From NCBI GenBank assembly GCA_020426505.1, contig JAGQPX010000011.1:1-32276 (forward strand): DNA of 32,276 bases, in the 5' to 3' direction. Of the stretch, positions 24,759 to 32,276 are shown piece by piece (the first letter of the stretch is position 1; every line of letters begins with the position of its first letter). This DNA is from Planctomycetaceae bacterium. Lineage in GTDB: Bacteria > Planctomycetota > Planctomycetia > Planctomycetales > Planctomycetaceae. The notes beneath the pieces were generated by a model. The model had not been told where the DNA came from. It worked only from the letters and a program-made list of their open reading frames with translations, and ran no database searches. The translations under genes were made by a program, and so were the position numbers.

Positions 24759-24954
24759 CTGAAAGGACCGTCCGATCGGAATGGGTTCAGTGGAACCTGC
24801 TCAACGTCAGCGACAACCAACGTTTGAAGAATCATACGCAACTGCCATGCCTGCTGGCAGAGGTCTCATTGTGATTCATCGGAGTTCTCTCTGCATCGGG
24901 ATTCTCCCCAGTCTCATAATGGATCGACCGCACCATGCGAATTGGAACTTCAGA

Positions 24955-25428
24955 TCAAGGACGAGTTGAGAAACGAAACGCGGCGATCGCAAGACAGCCC
25001 CAGCCGATGATGAAGGATGTGCCGCCGGTCGCTGCGGTCAGACCGATGGCGTGCCGTGTGCCATCGCTGAATCCGTGGGCCATCAGCGACAACACATACA
25101 GGCTGCCGGAGAAGAGACTGATGCCGACGAGAAAGGCCCAGCCGGCGACGGTCAGCAGTTTGGATCGACGTCGCGTTGCGAGCAACCCCACGACGATCAT
25201 CCCGAGTGCGTGGGACATCTGATATCGGGACGCGGTCTTGAAATCGGCGAGGTACTTCTGGGCAGCCGGGATCTCCATGCCGACCGTCTTGCGAGTTTGA
25301 CCCTCGTAACTCTTGGCGAGATGCGATTCAATCCCATGCGCGGCGATCGCGCCCATCATCACTGCGACCCCGGCCAATGCGGCTCCCAATGCAACCCAGC
25401 TGCTGAGTCTGTTCTCTCCATCCATCAT
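24955..25428 (-). CDS. DUF423 small membrane protein
   Basis: A 157-residue protein of the DUF423 family (YgdD/YwdK-like), with four predicted membrane helices (about 10-30, 72-84, 90-112, 125-150). The family signature is the stretch around GAIAAHG (26-32) and the later KTASRYQMSHALGM (64-77). A loop of about 30 residues between helix 1 and 2 is longer than I expect. Function unknown. Two adjacent ATG codons offer starts; a purine-rich GAAGAGA lies upstream. It follows the DJ-1 gene by 12 bases and is probably co-transcribed. The 196 bases between it and yugP (24759-24954) hold nothing I recognise. Confidence 0.9.
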   Translation of the reverse strand: MMDGENRLSSWVALGAALAGVAVMMGAIAAHGIESHLAKSYEGQTRKTVGMEIPAAQKYLADFKTASRYQMSHALGMIVVGLLATRRRSKLLTVAGWAFLVGISLFSGSLYVLSLMAHGFSDGTRHAIGLTAATGGTSFIIGWGCLAIAAFRFSTRP

Positions 25429-25440
25429 GTTTTCTCTTCT

Positions 25441-26025
25441 TCAAATGGTGACTGACGCGCCGAGTGCCTTCAGGAAGGCTGCGATCCACTTGGGATGGGC
25501 GGGCCACGCGGGAGCCGTCACCAGAATGCCGTCGACATGCACGTCGTCCGCGTCGAGTTCGACGAACGTGCCGCCGCAACGGGCGACCTCCGGACCACAT
25601 GCCGGGTATGCCGTGCACGAGCGCCCTTCGAGCACTCCCGCTGCAGCGAGAATTTGCAAGCCATGACAGATCGCAGCGATCGGTTTCTGCTCCGCTGAGA
25701 AGTGTCGAACGATGTCGAGCACCCGCTCGTTGAGCCGCAGATACTCCGGTGCCCGTCCGCCCGGCACAACGAGCCCCACATATTCGGAGGGATTGACGTC
25801 CGCGAAGCTCGCATTGAGCGTGAAGTTGTGCCCCGGCTTCTCGCTGTAGGTTTGATCCCCCTCAAAGTCATGGACGGCCGTACGGACCGACTCGCCCGCC
25901 TGCTTGTCCGGACAGACCGCATGGACCGAATACCCGACCGCCTGCAATGCCTGAAACGGCACCATGATCTCGTAATCCTCAACAAAGTCTCCCGCGAGGA
26001 GCAGCAGTTTCTTCTCAGGCATCAT
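25441..26025 (-). CDS. DJ-1/PfpI family protein
   Basis: A 194-residue DJ-1/PfpI protein, a cytoplasmic fold used by proteases, glyoxalases and stress chaperones. The nucleophile is C120 with H121 in [16 protein letters not shown], and the acidic residue Glu16 in GDFVEDYE matches the usual Cys partner. [11 protein letters not shown] (86-96) is the typical oxyanion loop. The region from about 40 to 80 is longer than in plain PfpI and resembles the subgroup whose members occur with larger loops. The specific reaction cannot be told. Start is at the first of two consecutive ATG codons. The 211 bases before it (26026-26236) show no gene. Confidence 0.92.
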   Translation of the reverse strand: MMPEKKLLLLAGDFVEDYEIMVPFQALQAVGYSVHAVCPDKQAGESVRTAVHDFEGDQTYSEKPGHNFTLNASFADVNPSEYVGLVVPGGRAPEYLRLNERVLDIVRHFSAEQKPIAAICHGLQILAAAGVLEGRSCTAYPACGPEVARCGGTFVELDADDVHVDGILVTAPAWPAHPKWIAAFLKALGASVTI

Positions 26026-26236
26026 TCATCATCCGTGTGGATCGAGTGCATTGGTCCGTTTCGAGTTTCGGATGGCGGGGTCAAAAGCGAAGCGGATGGC
26101 CCCGCTGTTTGGACGCCCAATGTCAGGGCCATTCTGTTGGTCTGACGTTGCCACCCAACGTGAATTCTCCATCGGCACGCTGCGCGAGGTTTCGCGTCAT
26201 CGTCAGTCGCATGTTACACGCAGGACATCGAGGTCG

Positions 26237-27133
26237 CTATTGTGCGTCGTGCTGCGTCAGCAGACTCACGAGTCGCACGCTGATCATGGCTGCCGTGGCG
26301 AGGGCGAGCCAGCCGAAGCTGCGTCGTCCGCGAGCAGGGGCGACGTCGCGGCTGACGAAGACGCCCAGTCGTGCCCCGAACGTGCCGCTGACGAGGAGCC
26401 CGATCACGATCGGCAGCCGGATGTGATCGTGCCAGGCATGAGCGATTGTTGACTGCAATGCGACCAGCCAGACGATCATCATCGATGCGGTCACTGCTGC
26501 CCGCCACCTCATGCCGAACAGATAGATCAATCCGGGGAGCAGCAACAGCCCACCGCTCATCCCAAGCAGTCCGGAAAGGAACCCGACGCCGAATCCGAAC
26601 CACGACAGGACCGGGACCGAGACGCGCGACTCACCCAGGCCCGGTAGCTGCGTCGTTGGAGGGAATCCCCGACCGGCGATCCACCCCATGCGAATCGGTC
26701 GCTGTTGCAACGCACGGGTCGACTCCCACAGTGCGAAGGCTCCCAATGTCAAAAGCATGACAAAGTAAACGGACAACACGAGCACGTCGGCCGGTTGTGG
26801 TCCGGAGAGATTGCGTGTCGCGCTTTCCTCATGGGACAGTTCGTGCAGCACGCCCGCTCCCAGAAACACCCCCAGCGTCAAGCCGCCGAAGACGATGAAC
26901 GGCAGACGGAGTTCGTGCCATGATCGACGTCTCGCAAGCACGGCTGCCGTCGCGGGTCCCAGCACCTGACAGGCGGCAGACCCCACAGCGATCGGCATCG
27001 GCAGACCGAGTCCGATGTTCAACACGGGGACGATGAGAAACCCTCCTCCAAACCCGAAGACCCCGGACAGGAATCCGACCGCACCACCGACCACGACAAT
27101 CATCAGCGATTCGACGTCGAGCATGCCCGGCAC
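26237..27133 (-). CDS. TauE/SafE family anion exporter
   Basis: A 298-residue inner-membrane permease of the sulfite exporter TauE/SafE family, predicted to have about eight membrane helices. The two homologous halves each begin with the family Gly-rich motif: GFLSGVFGFGGGFLIVPVL (19-37) and GFLSGLLGMSGGLLLLPGL, about 160 residues later. Such proteins export sulfite, sulfoacetate or other organosulfur anions; the substrate here is not visible. GTG 27133 is used (AGGA five bases upstream); ATG 27124 is an alternative. The very small membrane gene upstream ends 27 bases away. Confidence 0.92.
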   Translation of the reverse strand: MPGMLDVESLMIVVVGGAVGFLSGVFGFGGGFLIVPVLNIGLGLPMPIAVGSAACQVLGPATAAVLARRRSWHELRLPFIVFGGLTLGVFLGAGVLHELSHEESATRNLSGPQPADVLVLSVYFVMLLTLGAFALWESTRALQQRPIRMGWIAGRGFPPTTQLPGLGESRVSVPVLSWFGFGVGFLSGLLGMSGGLLLLPGLIYLFGMRWRAAVTASMMIVWLVALQSTIAHAWHDHIRLPIVIGLLVSGTFGARLGVFVSRDVAPARGRRSFGWLALATAAMISVRLVSLLTQHDAQ

Positions 27134-27160
27134 GCGTGTCCTGTCGTGTTGGAGCTGTCG

Positions 27161-27304
27161 TCAGATTTGATAGTCGGGGAACACACGCTCGTCGTCCGAA
27201 GTATCCGGCTGTCCGCGCCACATGTTGAACAGCCAGTTGACGATGACGCCCCAGAACACGGGCAAAGCAATGCAGAGGAGTGTGAACAGCACCTTGTCCC
27301 GCAC
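27161..27304 (-). CDS. Very small single-helix membrane protein (47 aa)
   Basis: A 47-residue gene. After VRDK there is one hydrophobic helix (about 5-26) with the motif FWGVIVNWLFNMWRG, then an acidic tail ending in VFPDYQI. GTG 27304 is preceded by GGAGGAG (27313-27319), with the GGAG core eight bases away, the strongest ribosome binding site in this part of the window. It lies 33 bases behind another small membrane gene and 27 bases before the TauE/SafE gene on the same strand, so it is likely part of that unit. I know no family for it. Its tail and placement suggest an accessory subunit, but that is a guess. Confidence 0.6.
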   Translation of the reverse strand: MRDKVLFTLLCIALPVFWGVIVNWLFNMWRGQPDTSDDERVFPDYQI

Positions 27305-27337
27305 GTCACCTTCTCCTCCAGAGAATCGGAACCTCGA

Positions 27338-27532
27338 TCAGCGAAGTTCCTGCAGGGCGTCCCAGCCCAGGTACATGATGATGGCCGCACTGCAGAGAAA
27401 CAGGATGTCCATTGTCATGCTGTAGCCGCTGAACGGAATCTTCAGCGCCAGATCGAGTATCGAGACAAGTGCAACCAGCCCGGCTGCCACCATCGAACCG
27501 ATGATCATCCGCTTCGCCATCGTCGGTGACAT
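27338..27532 (-). CDS. Small two-helix membrane protein
   Basis: A 64-residue protein from ATG 27532 with two membrane helices (about 9-27 and 38-55) and a short charged end, WDALQELR. The frame extends to 27592, adding a basic stretch, but the shorter form begins right before the hydrophobic part and has a purine-rich GGGAA upstream. No family recognised. It leads a minus-strand group with the 47-residue gene and the TauE/SafE exporter; a link to the exporter is only inferred from closeness. Upstream, 27533-27679 holds no gene. Confidence 0.6.
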   Translation of the reverse strand: MSPTMAKRMIIGSMVAAGLVALVSILDLALKIPFSGYSMTMDILFLCSAAIIMYLGWDALQELR

Positions 27533-27679
27533 TTCACGTTCCCAATTTCGATTGATTTGCCGAATGAACCCACTGCTGCGAATTGCTAACAAGTCGAGTA
27601 TAGAGCAGACCGGGGAATCAAATCCAGTAGAGATTTCGCTCGATTATGCACGTTGTTGATGTGTTCTCGCACCAGCGAA

Positions 27680-28096
27680 TCACTGCATCGAGAACAATTC
27701 GACAAGGTTTCCATCCGGGTCGTTGATGTACAGCTGGATCGGACCATCCGGCCGATTCTTCGGGCCGGCAGCAATTGGGATGCCCAACTCTCGCAAGACG
27801 TCAGCGGTCGCCATTGCGTCATCGACCTCGAACGCGAAGTGGCGAGTGCGGCTGATCTGACACTTCTCCGGGACAAAGATCTTCGCAGGCCCGGAGTCCT
27901 CGTGCTCTTCGATCAGGTGAATCTGCGTCGCTCCCGCCTGGAACCATAAACCGGGGAAACCGAACCCGGGCCGCGGGACCTCGTCCATCCCCAGCAGGTC
28001 GACATAGAACTGCCGGCTCTTTTCCATGTCCTTCACCACGAGGGTGACATGGTCGATGTGCCTGACACAAATCGGGGATGCTTTGGCAGCAGTCAT
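27680..28096 (-). CDS. VOC (glyoxalase/bleomycin resistance) superfamily protein
   Basis: A 138-residue single VOC domain of two beta-alpha-beta-beta-beta modules. Likely metal ligands are H16 in RHIDHVTL, H60 in QIHLIE, H86 in RHFAFEV and E134 in DPDGNLVEL. The spacing fits a metal-dependent enzyme of the lactoylglutathione lyase or dioxygenase type. Family members cover isomerases, dioxygenases and resistance proteins, so the reaction is open. ATG 28096 has GGAG six bases upstream; the TTG at 28108 would sit ahead of that site. The DUF1805 gene ends 27 bases before it on the same strand. Confidence 0.92.
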   Translation of the reverse strand: MTAAKASPICVRHIDHVTLVVKDMEKSRQFYVDLLGMDEVPRPGFGFPGLWFQAGATQIHLIEEHEDSGPAKIFVPEKCQISRTRHFAFEVDDAMATADVLRELGIPIAAGPKNRPDGPIQLYINDPDGNLVELFSMQ

Positions 28097-28123
28097 CTTG
28101 GACTCCAACTCAACTGATGATGT

Positions 28124-28468
28124 TTACTCGACAGAAGGAACAGCTCGGAGCATCAGCTCGACCGCCTCTCGACCTGTCATTCCGACCTCGATGCCGTGAG
28201 CTTTCGCCCTGGGCGTGCAGTCGACGATTTTCGCGTCGAACAGATCCTCCGGTTCGACGAGCGGATTGGACGGCGTGCCTTTCGCAATCGCAATCGCCTG
28301 ATCAAACTCAGCCGGCGTCTCCATATCGTAGATGCCGCACCCCACAATCCCAGCCGCCGTCAGGATCGAGCAATACTGTCCCCCGACCCAACGATGACTC
28401 ATCCCAATCGCCGTGCCATTCTCAAACTGCAGTTCACGATGGGACGTGCGTGGAAGTACATCGCTCAT
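28124..28468 (-). CDS. DUF1805 (YunC-like) protein
   Basis: A 114-residue protein of the DUF1805/YunC family, small cytoplasmic proteins of unknown role. It shows the family stretch GGQYCSILTAAGIVGCGIYD (29-48) and the segment with GTPSNPLVEPEDLFDAKI (64-81), followed by GMTGREAVELML. Length fits the family. ATG 28468 has GAGG seven bases upstream. It is paired with the VOC gene, probably as a two-gene unit. Confidence 0.88.
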   Translation of the reverse strand: MSDVLPRTSHRELQFENGTAIGMSHRWVGGQYCSILTAAGIVGCGIYDMETPAEFDQAIAIAKGTPSNPLVEPEDLFDAKIVDCTPRAKAHGIEVGMTGREAVELMLRAVPSVE

Positions 28469-28598
28469 GGAGAATCCTCGATTGCTGATCTGCTCGATGT
28501 TTCCGATAGCATACCGAGCAACTTCGCGACCGTGAACCGGGGACCACTGGTTGTCACAAGTTCACCTTCGATCATCACTAGAACGGACGTCCCCATGC

Positions 28599-29003
28599 CT
28601 ATCCATACATGAACAACCCGTACCAGTCATACCACTCGTAGAACATCAAGGCACCGACTGCGAGTGGGGCCAGCCATAGCAATGGGATCAGATTGCGGAT
28701 CAGCAACATGGGCACGGCAAGCAGGATCGAAAAGCAAGCGGCGATGGCTGAGACGAACATTGTGAGAATCACTTTGCCTGCGGGGTAATGGTCAGCGACG
28801 CAGATGGAGTCTTCAGGGACATGATTCTTCACCAGGTAGATCAACAATATGGCACTGGATGTAGAGATGAAAGCCGAGCTCAGCGAAATAAGCAGACGAC
28901 GGATGCACCGCCCCTCCGCGTGAACCGAGGACGGCAGGCGGATGCAATCTTCAGGCTGCGAATCGAAGACCTCCTGCCAATCAAATTCGACGACTTCAGT
29001 CAT
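28599..29003 (-). CDS. Hypothetical membrane protein (three helices)
   Basis: A 134-residue protein with no family I know. A soluble acidic N-terminus (1-35) precedes three predicted helices (about 37-58, 75-100 and 104-120); the end is rich in aromatic residues (FYEWYDWYGLFMYG). ATG 29003 is selected because GGGAG lies seven bases upstream; the frame is open to 29066, which would add 21 residues of non-hydrophobic sequence. It stands alone between the DUF1805 gene and a divergent gene at 29251. Confidence 0.7.
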   Translation of the reverse strand: MTEVVEFDWQEVFDSQPEDCIRLPSSVHAEGRCIRRLLISLSSAFISTSSAILLIYLVKNHVPEDSICVADHYPAGKVILTMFVSAIAACFSILLAVPMLLIRNLIPLLWLAPLAVGALMFYEWYDWYGLFMYG

Positions 29004-29010
29004 CTTGTTA

Positions 29011-29015
29011 CTCCC
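29011..29015 (-). promoter_or_regulatory. Ribosome binding site of the three-helix membrane gene
   Basis: GGGAG on the minus strand, seven bases before ATG 29003. It argues against the longer in-frame start. Confidence 0.55.
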
Positions 29016-29250
29016 AGTCTGCATTCGCTCACCAGCCGCATCGGTCGTGTCAAGCGGAGTCGCCATTCCTATCTACGTCACCTGCTTGTCTTGTTGTTTG
29101 ACAGAATATCCCCGCAGAGACTCCACTCCGTGTTTAAGCTCGTGTCGAATCCAACATGAACGACCGTTCTCGCGTAATTCGATTTGCCAGCGTTGATGCT
29201 CACGCGGCCTGAATACCGAAGTATCCGTTAGAGAGTGGAGGAAAAACCCG

Positions 29251-29961
29251 GTGTTTGAACGCTTCCGACAGCGACAGAACGAATTCTGGGAGAAGCATCC
29301 GATCCTGAACCTTGGTTTGGCCCTTGGTCTGATATTCGGTCTGCCGGCTGCGATGTTTCTCGGGATCTGGATCTATGGGAATCAGAAGGCGGAGGAGGGT
29401 TACCGGGCCTACCGGGTGTTGGCACAGGCCATCTGTGACTACCGGGCCGAGAAAGGCATCCTCCCGGATGGGCTGGACGACCTGGTGCCGGAGTATCTCA
29501 ACGACGAGCTCGTGGGGCGTGGCCCACTACGCATCAGCAGCTATGGACTCGCTGAAAACGGACCGTTCCGTGTGAGTTACATCTTCCCGGTGAATGATGA
29601 GGGATACCAGGCTCTTCATGAGGGCGGCAATCTCTCCGCGAAAGGAACGTTGTATATTGGACACGTCAACGTCCTTGCGAACGGAGCAGGTGTGTCATAC
29701 ACGTTTGATCTCCGCTCGCATGAGTCCGACGAAGGCTGGATGCTCAGAAACGGCAAGCCGGACTATCCTCCCGTCGTTCCCTCGGTTCCCGTCATTCAAG
29801 GAGAGGAACTGGAGAAAACGTTGATCGAAGAGATCGATCGCCGTATTGAGAAGTACGCACAAATCAAGGCCGAGCAGCCAAACACCATGGCGGACACCTA
29901 TCGCGACTGGTACCAGCAGTTCAAACAGAAGTACCTCGAATCACTCGATGGGGACGAGTAA
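29251..29961 (+). CDS. Hypothetical protein with N-terminal membrane anchor
   Basis: A 236-residue protein: basic amphipathic start, one membrane helix (about 19-43), then a mixed soluble domain. The stretch YRAYRVLAQAICDYRAEKGILPDGLDDLVPEYL resembles the part after the helix in type II secretion pseudopilins (a disordered 'residues, then a target length' pattern), but no prepilin cleavage site is present, so this is weak. The C-terminus (about 180-236) is an acidic helix. GTG 29251 has GGAGG nine bases upstream, a convincing start. Its stop is followed by a REP palindrome that separates it from the convergent transposase. Confidence 0.75.
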   Translation: MFERFRQRQNEFWEKHPILNLGLALGLIFGLPAAMFLGIWIYGNQKAEEGYRAYRVLAQAICDYRAEKGILPDGLDDLVPEYLNDELVGRGPLRISSYGLAENGPFRVSYIFPVNDEGYQALHEGGNLSAKGTLYIGHVNVLANGAGVSYTFDLRSHESDEGWMLRNGKPDYPPVVPSVPVIQGEELEKTLIEEIDRRIEKYAQIKAEQPNTMADTYRDWYQQFKQKYLESLDGDE

Positions 29962-29993
29962 CACGTGGCATTTCAGGTCGACCGGGGGCAGCG

Positions 29994-30034
<41 letters not shown>

Positions 30035-30045
30035 TGGTTGAGTTG

Positions 30046-30618
30046 CTAGCCGATCACAGTACGTGGCAGTGATTCCAGATTCAAACGAAGTTGACTTCGT
30101 CCGCCATGTTCCATCGCGGGCGCACTTGACCATCGCCAATCGGTTGGCCGCACACAAAGCCCACGACGGACCGGATTGGCGTGGATGTATTCGATCGTCT
30201 TCCAGATTGTGGTCGGCTCGGTCAGGTTGCTGTCAAAGCCGCCACCCCGTTGCCAGAAGCGGTAAGACACAGAGCCATTTGGCTGGCGATCCTCCATCTT
30301 CGCCTGAAACTCGGGGGCATTCTCTCTGACGAACGTCAATGCCCGACGTGCGACTGACTGCTTGAGAGACTTCAGAATGGCAGAGATTGAGTACGTCTCC
30401 TGCGTCGGCCAGATCAGCAGATGCACGTGCTCCGGCATGAGGACATACGCCCACAGATCGAACGCGTGCGTGTCCCGCGCACGGTTGATGGCGTCCAGCA
30501 TCCACAGGCAGGATCGCTCTTTGCTCAGAAACGGCTGACGCCGAAAGCAGGAGAAGGTCAGGAAGTGAGCATGGCCCGCATCGTTGAATCGTCGACACGT
30601 CTTCCGATGCGGTTGCAT
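30046..30618 (-). CDS. REP-associated tyrosine transposase (RAYT, Y1-type HUH)
   Basis: A 190-residue Y1-transposase-like protein of the TnpA-REP group. The HUH motif is H64-V65-H66 in PEHVHLL and the catalytic tyrosine is Y144 in EYIHANPVRRGL, the position of Tyr115 in E. coli TnpA-REP. The segment FWQRGGGFDSNL (121-132) and the closing DWRWSSA (160-166) are typical. The frame is intact, so the enzyme is probably active. RAYTs nick at REP sequences, which fits the three REP palindromes bracketing the gene. No flanking target-site duplication of a classic insertion sequence was recognised. Start ATG 30618. Confidence 0.93.
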   Translation of the reverse strand: MQPHRKTCRRFNDAGHAHFLTFSCFRRQPFLSKERSCLWMLDAINRARDTHAFDLWAYVLMPEHVHLLIWPTQETYSISAILKSLKQSVARRALTFVRENAPEFQAKMEDRQPNGSVSYRFWQRGGGFDSNLTEPTTIWKTIEYIHANPVRRGLCVRPTDWRWSSAPAMEHGGRSQLRLNLESLPRTVIG

Positions 30619-30679
30619 TCCAACCTCTTAAACTCACCGACAATTGAAAGGACGATGCTCACATGACTGGTGTTGGTGC

Positions 30680-30710
30680 CATGCTCACATCGCGCAGCAG
30701 GGTGAGCATG
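30680..30710 (+). repeat. REP palindrome 2, variant stem
   Basis: Stem CATGCTCAC (30680-30688) and GTGAGCATG (30702-30710), loop ATCGCGCAGCAGG. Compared with REP 1 and 3, two stem pairs have changed on both sides, so pairing is kept, while the loop differs by one base. A partial copy, ATGCTCACAT, lies at 30655-30664. Confidence 0.8.
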
Positions 30711-30824
30711 CCATCGATGAGAGCCGCATGTCAAGACAACGGTTGAAACCACAGTGATTACCCAACTGTGGAGAGTAACGACTGCTGATTCAGTACACGA
30801 CTCGTCGAATTCAACGTCACTCCA

Positions 30825-30867
<43 letters not shown>

Positions 30868-30875
30868 TGCGATTG

Positions 30876-31370
30876 TTATCCCCTGTCTTCGCCGCGTGGA
30901 ACTGCATCACCTATCTCGGGCAGTTTGAATTCAATGTCGTTCTTGTTCATCCACGGAATTGTCGCGAGTCGACCGTCATTATCACAGTATTCTTGTATCG
31001 CTGCCCAGGCAAAGGACCGTGATACAAAGCAGCCGCGTGGAACATACCAGTCAAGTTGTCCGTCTGAGTGTTTTACCCAAGGGCTGAATGAGCGACCAGC
31101 GAACGGAATTGCGATGACTGGATCATCATTTGTATCGCAGTGAACCAGAAACACGCCGTGCTTCGGCTTGTACGCAAATCCAAGCGTGGCGATGTCATTG
31201 CGATACTCGACACGCTTTCCACGACGACGAATGTGTACCAGCTCCGCGGACAGTGAGCCAGTTCTCCAATACGCGGCGGGTGACTTGAACAGGACATCAT
31301 GCAAATAATCAAGCGATGGACGTTCAACCAATTTGCCAGATGGCGGCTGAAGTGCAAGTGTTCGACGCAT
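30876..31370 (-). CDS. Imm1-like immunity family protein
   Basis: A 164-residue soluble protein. The C-terminal half (about 60-145) matches the pattern I know from Imm1 immunity proteins of polymorphic toxin systems: LGFAYKPKHGVFLVHCD, then PFAGRSF, WYVPRGCFVSRSFAWAAIQEY and finally GRLATIPW (133-140), where Imm1 ends with a helix and G-x-P-x-x-W. No toxin gene is next to it in the window. ATG 31370 is preferred; the frame runs on to a TTG at 31415, which lies inside the attC-like palindrome. It is the last gene of a three-gene minus-strand series with palindromes between them, consistent with cassettes gathered by recombination. The family call is tentative. Confidence 0.6.
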   Translation of the reverse strand: MRRTLALQPPSGKLVERPSLDYLHDVLFKSPAAYWRTGSLSAELVHIRRRGKRVEYRNDIATLGFAYKPKHGVFLVHCDTNDDPVIAIPFAGRSFSPWVKHSDGQLDWYVPRGCFVSRSFAWAAIQEYCDNDGRLATIPWMNKNDIEFKLPEIGDAVPRGEDRG

Positions 31371-31383
31371 GCAACTTGTTGGG

Positions 31384-31473
31384 GATAACGTCGGCGGTAA
31401 CGGGGCCGCCGCCAAAGATTATGATTTCAAAACCCGCGTGATCGGCGGCTCCCGTTCACCGCATGGTTCGTCG
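31384..31473 (-). repeat. attC-like imperfect palindrome A
   Basis: Arms 31384-31413 and 31444-31473 pair imperfectly: GGCGGTAACGGGG against CCCGTTCACCGC, with extra bases on one arm, and a 30-base unpaired centre. The outer end reads CGACGAACC on the minus strand, exactly as in element B. Size, bulges and place right after one gene and before the next resemble integron attC sites, but the usual core GTTRRRY is not present in strict form (GTTATCC here). Confidence 0.55.
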
Positions 31474-31558
31474 CGGGACCGGCTTAGGAACGCCAACTTG
31501 CAAGGGAAACATTGAAGCTGATTCTAGCCAACCACCTGTGATTCCAGTAAGGCGTCTA

Positions 31559-31837
31559 TTACGAGCCACCTTGGACGGTGTAGACAATTCCCAGCACAAA
31601 CCAGAGGGCTCCAAATGCCCAAGCGGGCAAGAAAAACAGGCTTCCGCCTTTGTGCGGAATGTAGATGTGCCCATCGTGCGACTTAAGGCGGTACACAATG
31701 TCCATCGCGGCAAGAAGCGGGCCAGCGACAATCATGAGAGGGCCTTCGGCGCTAGTGCCAAATACTGCACCAACGCCAAACGCAACAGCAAAGGCGATCA
31801 CTGTCATGATGATTCCGACATAGTTGAAGATGATCAC
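31559..31837 (-). CDS. Small three-helix membrane protein in cassette-like position
   Basis: A 92-residue protein with three predicted membrane helices (about 6-26, 35-54 and 70-88) and a short polar loop (KSHDGHIYIPHKGG). I know no family. GTG 31837 is chosen because GAGG lies seven bases upstream; the frame is open to 31924 but those codons come from the attC-like palindrome. The gene lies between palindromes A and B, each reading in the same direction. It is AT-richer than the central operon. Confidence 0.6.
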   Translation of the reverse strand: MIIFNYVGIIMTVIAFAVAFGVGAVFGTSAEGPLMIVAGPLLAAMDIVYRLKSHDGHIYIPHKGGSLFFLPAWAFGALWFVLGIVYTVQGGS

Positions 31838-31882
31838 GTTAGATCCTCGGCGTGATGGTGGTGTGGCGGCGTCGTTTTGTTG

Positions 31883-31974
31883 CGACGAACATCCACGATC
31901 ACCACAGTCCGAGCGGGCGAGCAACCACTGCCCAACGGCAACACGAGGACTTCGGTGGATCGATTGGTTCGTCG
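31883..31974 (-). repeat. attC-like imperfect palindrome B
   Basis: Arms 31883-31910 and 31947-31974. The outer ends are perfectly complementary (CGACGAAC and GTTCGTCG); further in, GATC, CCACC-like and AGTCC blocks pair with bulges between, and a 36-base centre stays unpaired. Element A shares the outer CGACGAACC, and a third copy of this end (TGACGAACC) lies at 32060-32068, 19 bases after the stop of the next gene. Confidence 0.55.
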
Positions 31975-32086
31975 TAGTTTACCGAAGTGAACCGGTGGGA
32001 GTCAAAGATTCGTTCTCCAATGATCGGGCCTGAGCTGCGAGCGCACCGTTTCGAGCGGCGGTTCGTCAGGGCACCGATCAGCAGGG

Positions 32087-32276
32087 TCATTTCGTGCTGA
32101 GACGACCAACCGCAATCCAATCCGAGCATCCCGTCGCGCGGCGGCACTGAGCATCCCAATCAAGGCCACGCGCGTACGTTGTCTCGCCGACGTTGAGCGC
32201 ACCAATCACCAGCCTGCAATCGTCCGCGCAATGAATCTGCGTCACACGACGAACGTTGCGGATGAGCTGCCGGGGA
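32087..32276 (-). CDS. C-terminal part of an unknown small protein, cut by the window edge
   Basis: An open frame of 62 codons runs in from the right edge to TGA at 32087-32089. The residues include RQLIRNVRRVTQI and a Cys/Trp-containing end (CSDWIAVGRLSTK); composition looks coding, but no family is recognised. It is followed by a GACGAACC-type end like those of the attC-like elements, so it would be the third gene of the cassette series. As its start lies outside, it could be longer. Confidence 0.45.
   Translation of the reverse strand, partial: PRQLIRNVRRVTQIHCADDCRLVIGALNVGETTYARGLDWDAQCRRATGCSDWIAVGRLSTK

Noticed and set aside
30560..30580. GTGAGCATGG resembling a REP arm inside the transposase gene
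   Set aside because: It encodes conserved transposase residues (GHAHFLTF) and has no matching second arm.
31838..31844. GTTAGAT, a match to the integron core GTTRRRY
   Set aside because: It lies directly before the start of the membrane gene in the wrong orientation and outside the palindrome arms, so it is probably chance.

Overview
The window reads as a chromosomal segment of a planctomycete (Planctomycetota, probably order Planctomycetales). This is inferred from gene content: large BatA/von Willebrand-type proteins, NPCBM and PSP1-domain proteins, several DegP-like secreted proteins, heptad-repeat intergenic hairpins of a kind I associate with planctomycete genomes, and weak use of Shine-Dalgarno sites. 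No rRNA, tRNA, CRISPR array or phage module was seen.

Left part (1-3569): a minus-strand phoH - 7TM-HD (YqfF/PgpH) pair, cut by the window edge just before the HD domain, diverges from a PSP1-domain gene with a cysteine-rich tail. Central part (3606-22872): a long, tightly packed plus-strand run. It starts with an unknown helical protein and two large membrane-anchored VWA proteins. A DUF4175-like membrane protein, a Ser/Glu/Gln-rich exported coiled-coil protein and an exported helical protein follow; together these resemble a Bat-type (aerotolerance) envelope locus, with no MoxR or DUF58 gene in the window. Next comes an NPCBM protein and three consecutive DegP/HtrA-like exported proteins. 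Only the first keeps its catalytic triad. The second has Ser replaced by Ala, and the third has lost all three residues and is fused to an alpha/beta-hydrolase domain whose nucleophile is also Ala. larB and nnrD close the run. Two intergenic gaps hold long imperfect hairpins built on a 7-base period.

Right part (22931-29961): housekeeping and conserved small genes, mostly on the minus strand: a nucleotidyltransferase-like protein, metallophosphoesterase, YugP-type zinc protease, DUF423, DJ-1/PfpI, TauE/SafE exporter, two very small membrane proteins, a VOC protein, DUF1805 and two unknown membrane proteins. One 47-residue gene (27161-27304) is easily missed.

Far right (29994-32276): an accessory zone. 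An intact REP-associated tyrosine transposase is bracketed by three REP palindromes, two of them a 41-base exact inverted pair. Then come three small minus-strand genes (an Imm1-like immunity protein, a membrane protein and a gene fragment) separated by long attC-like imperfect palindromes, which looks like a cassette array without a visible integrase.
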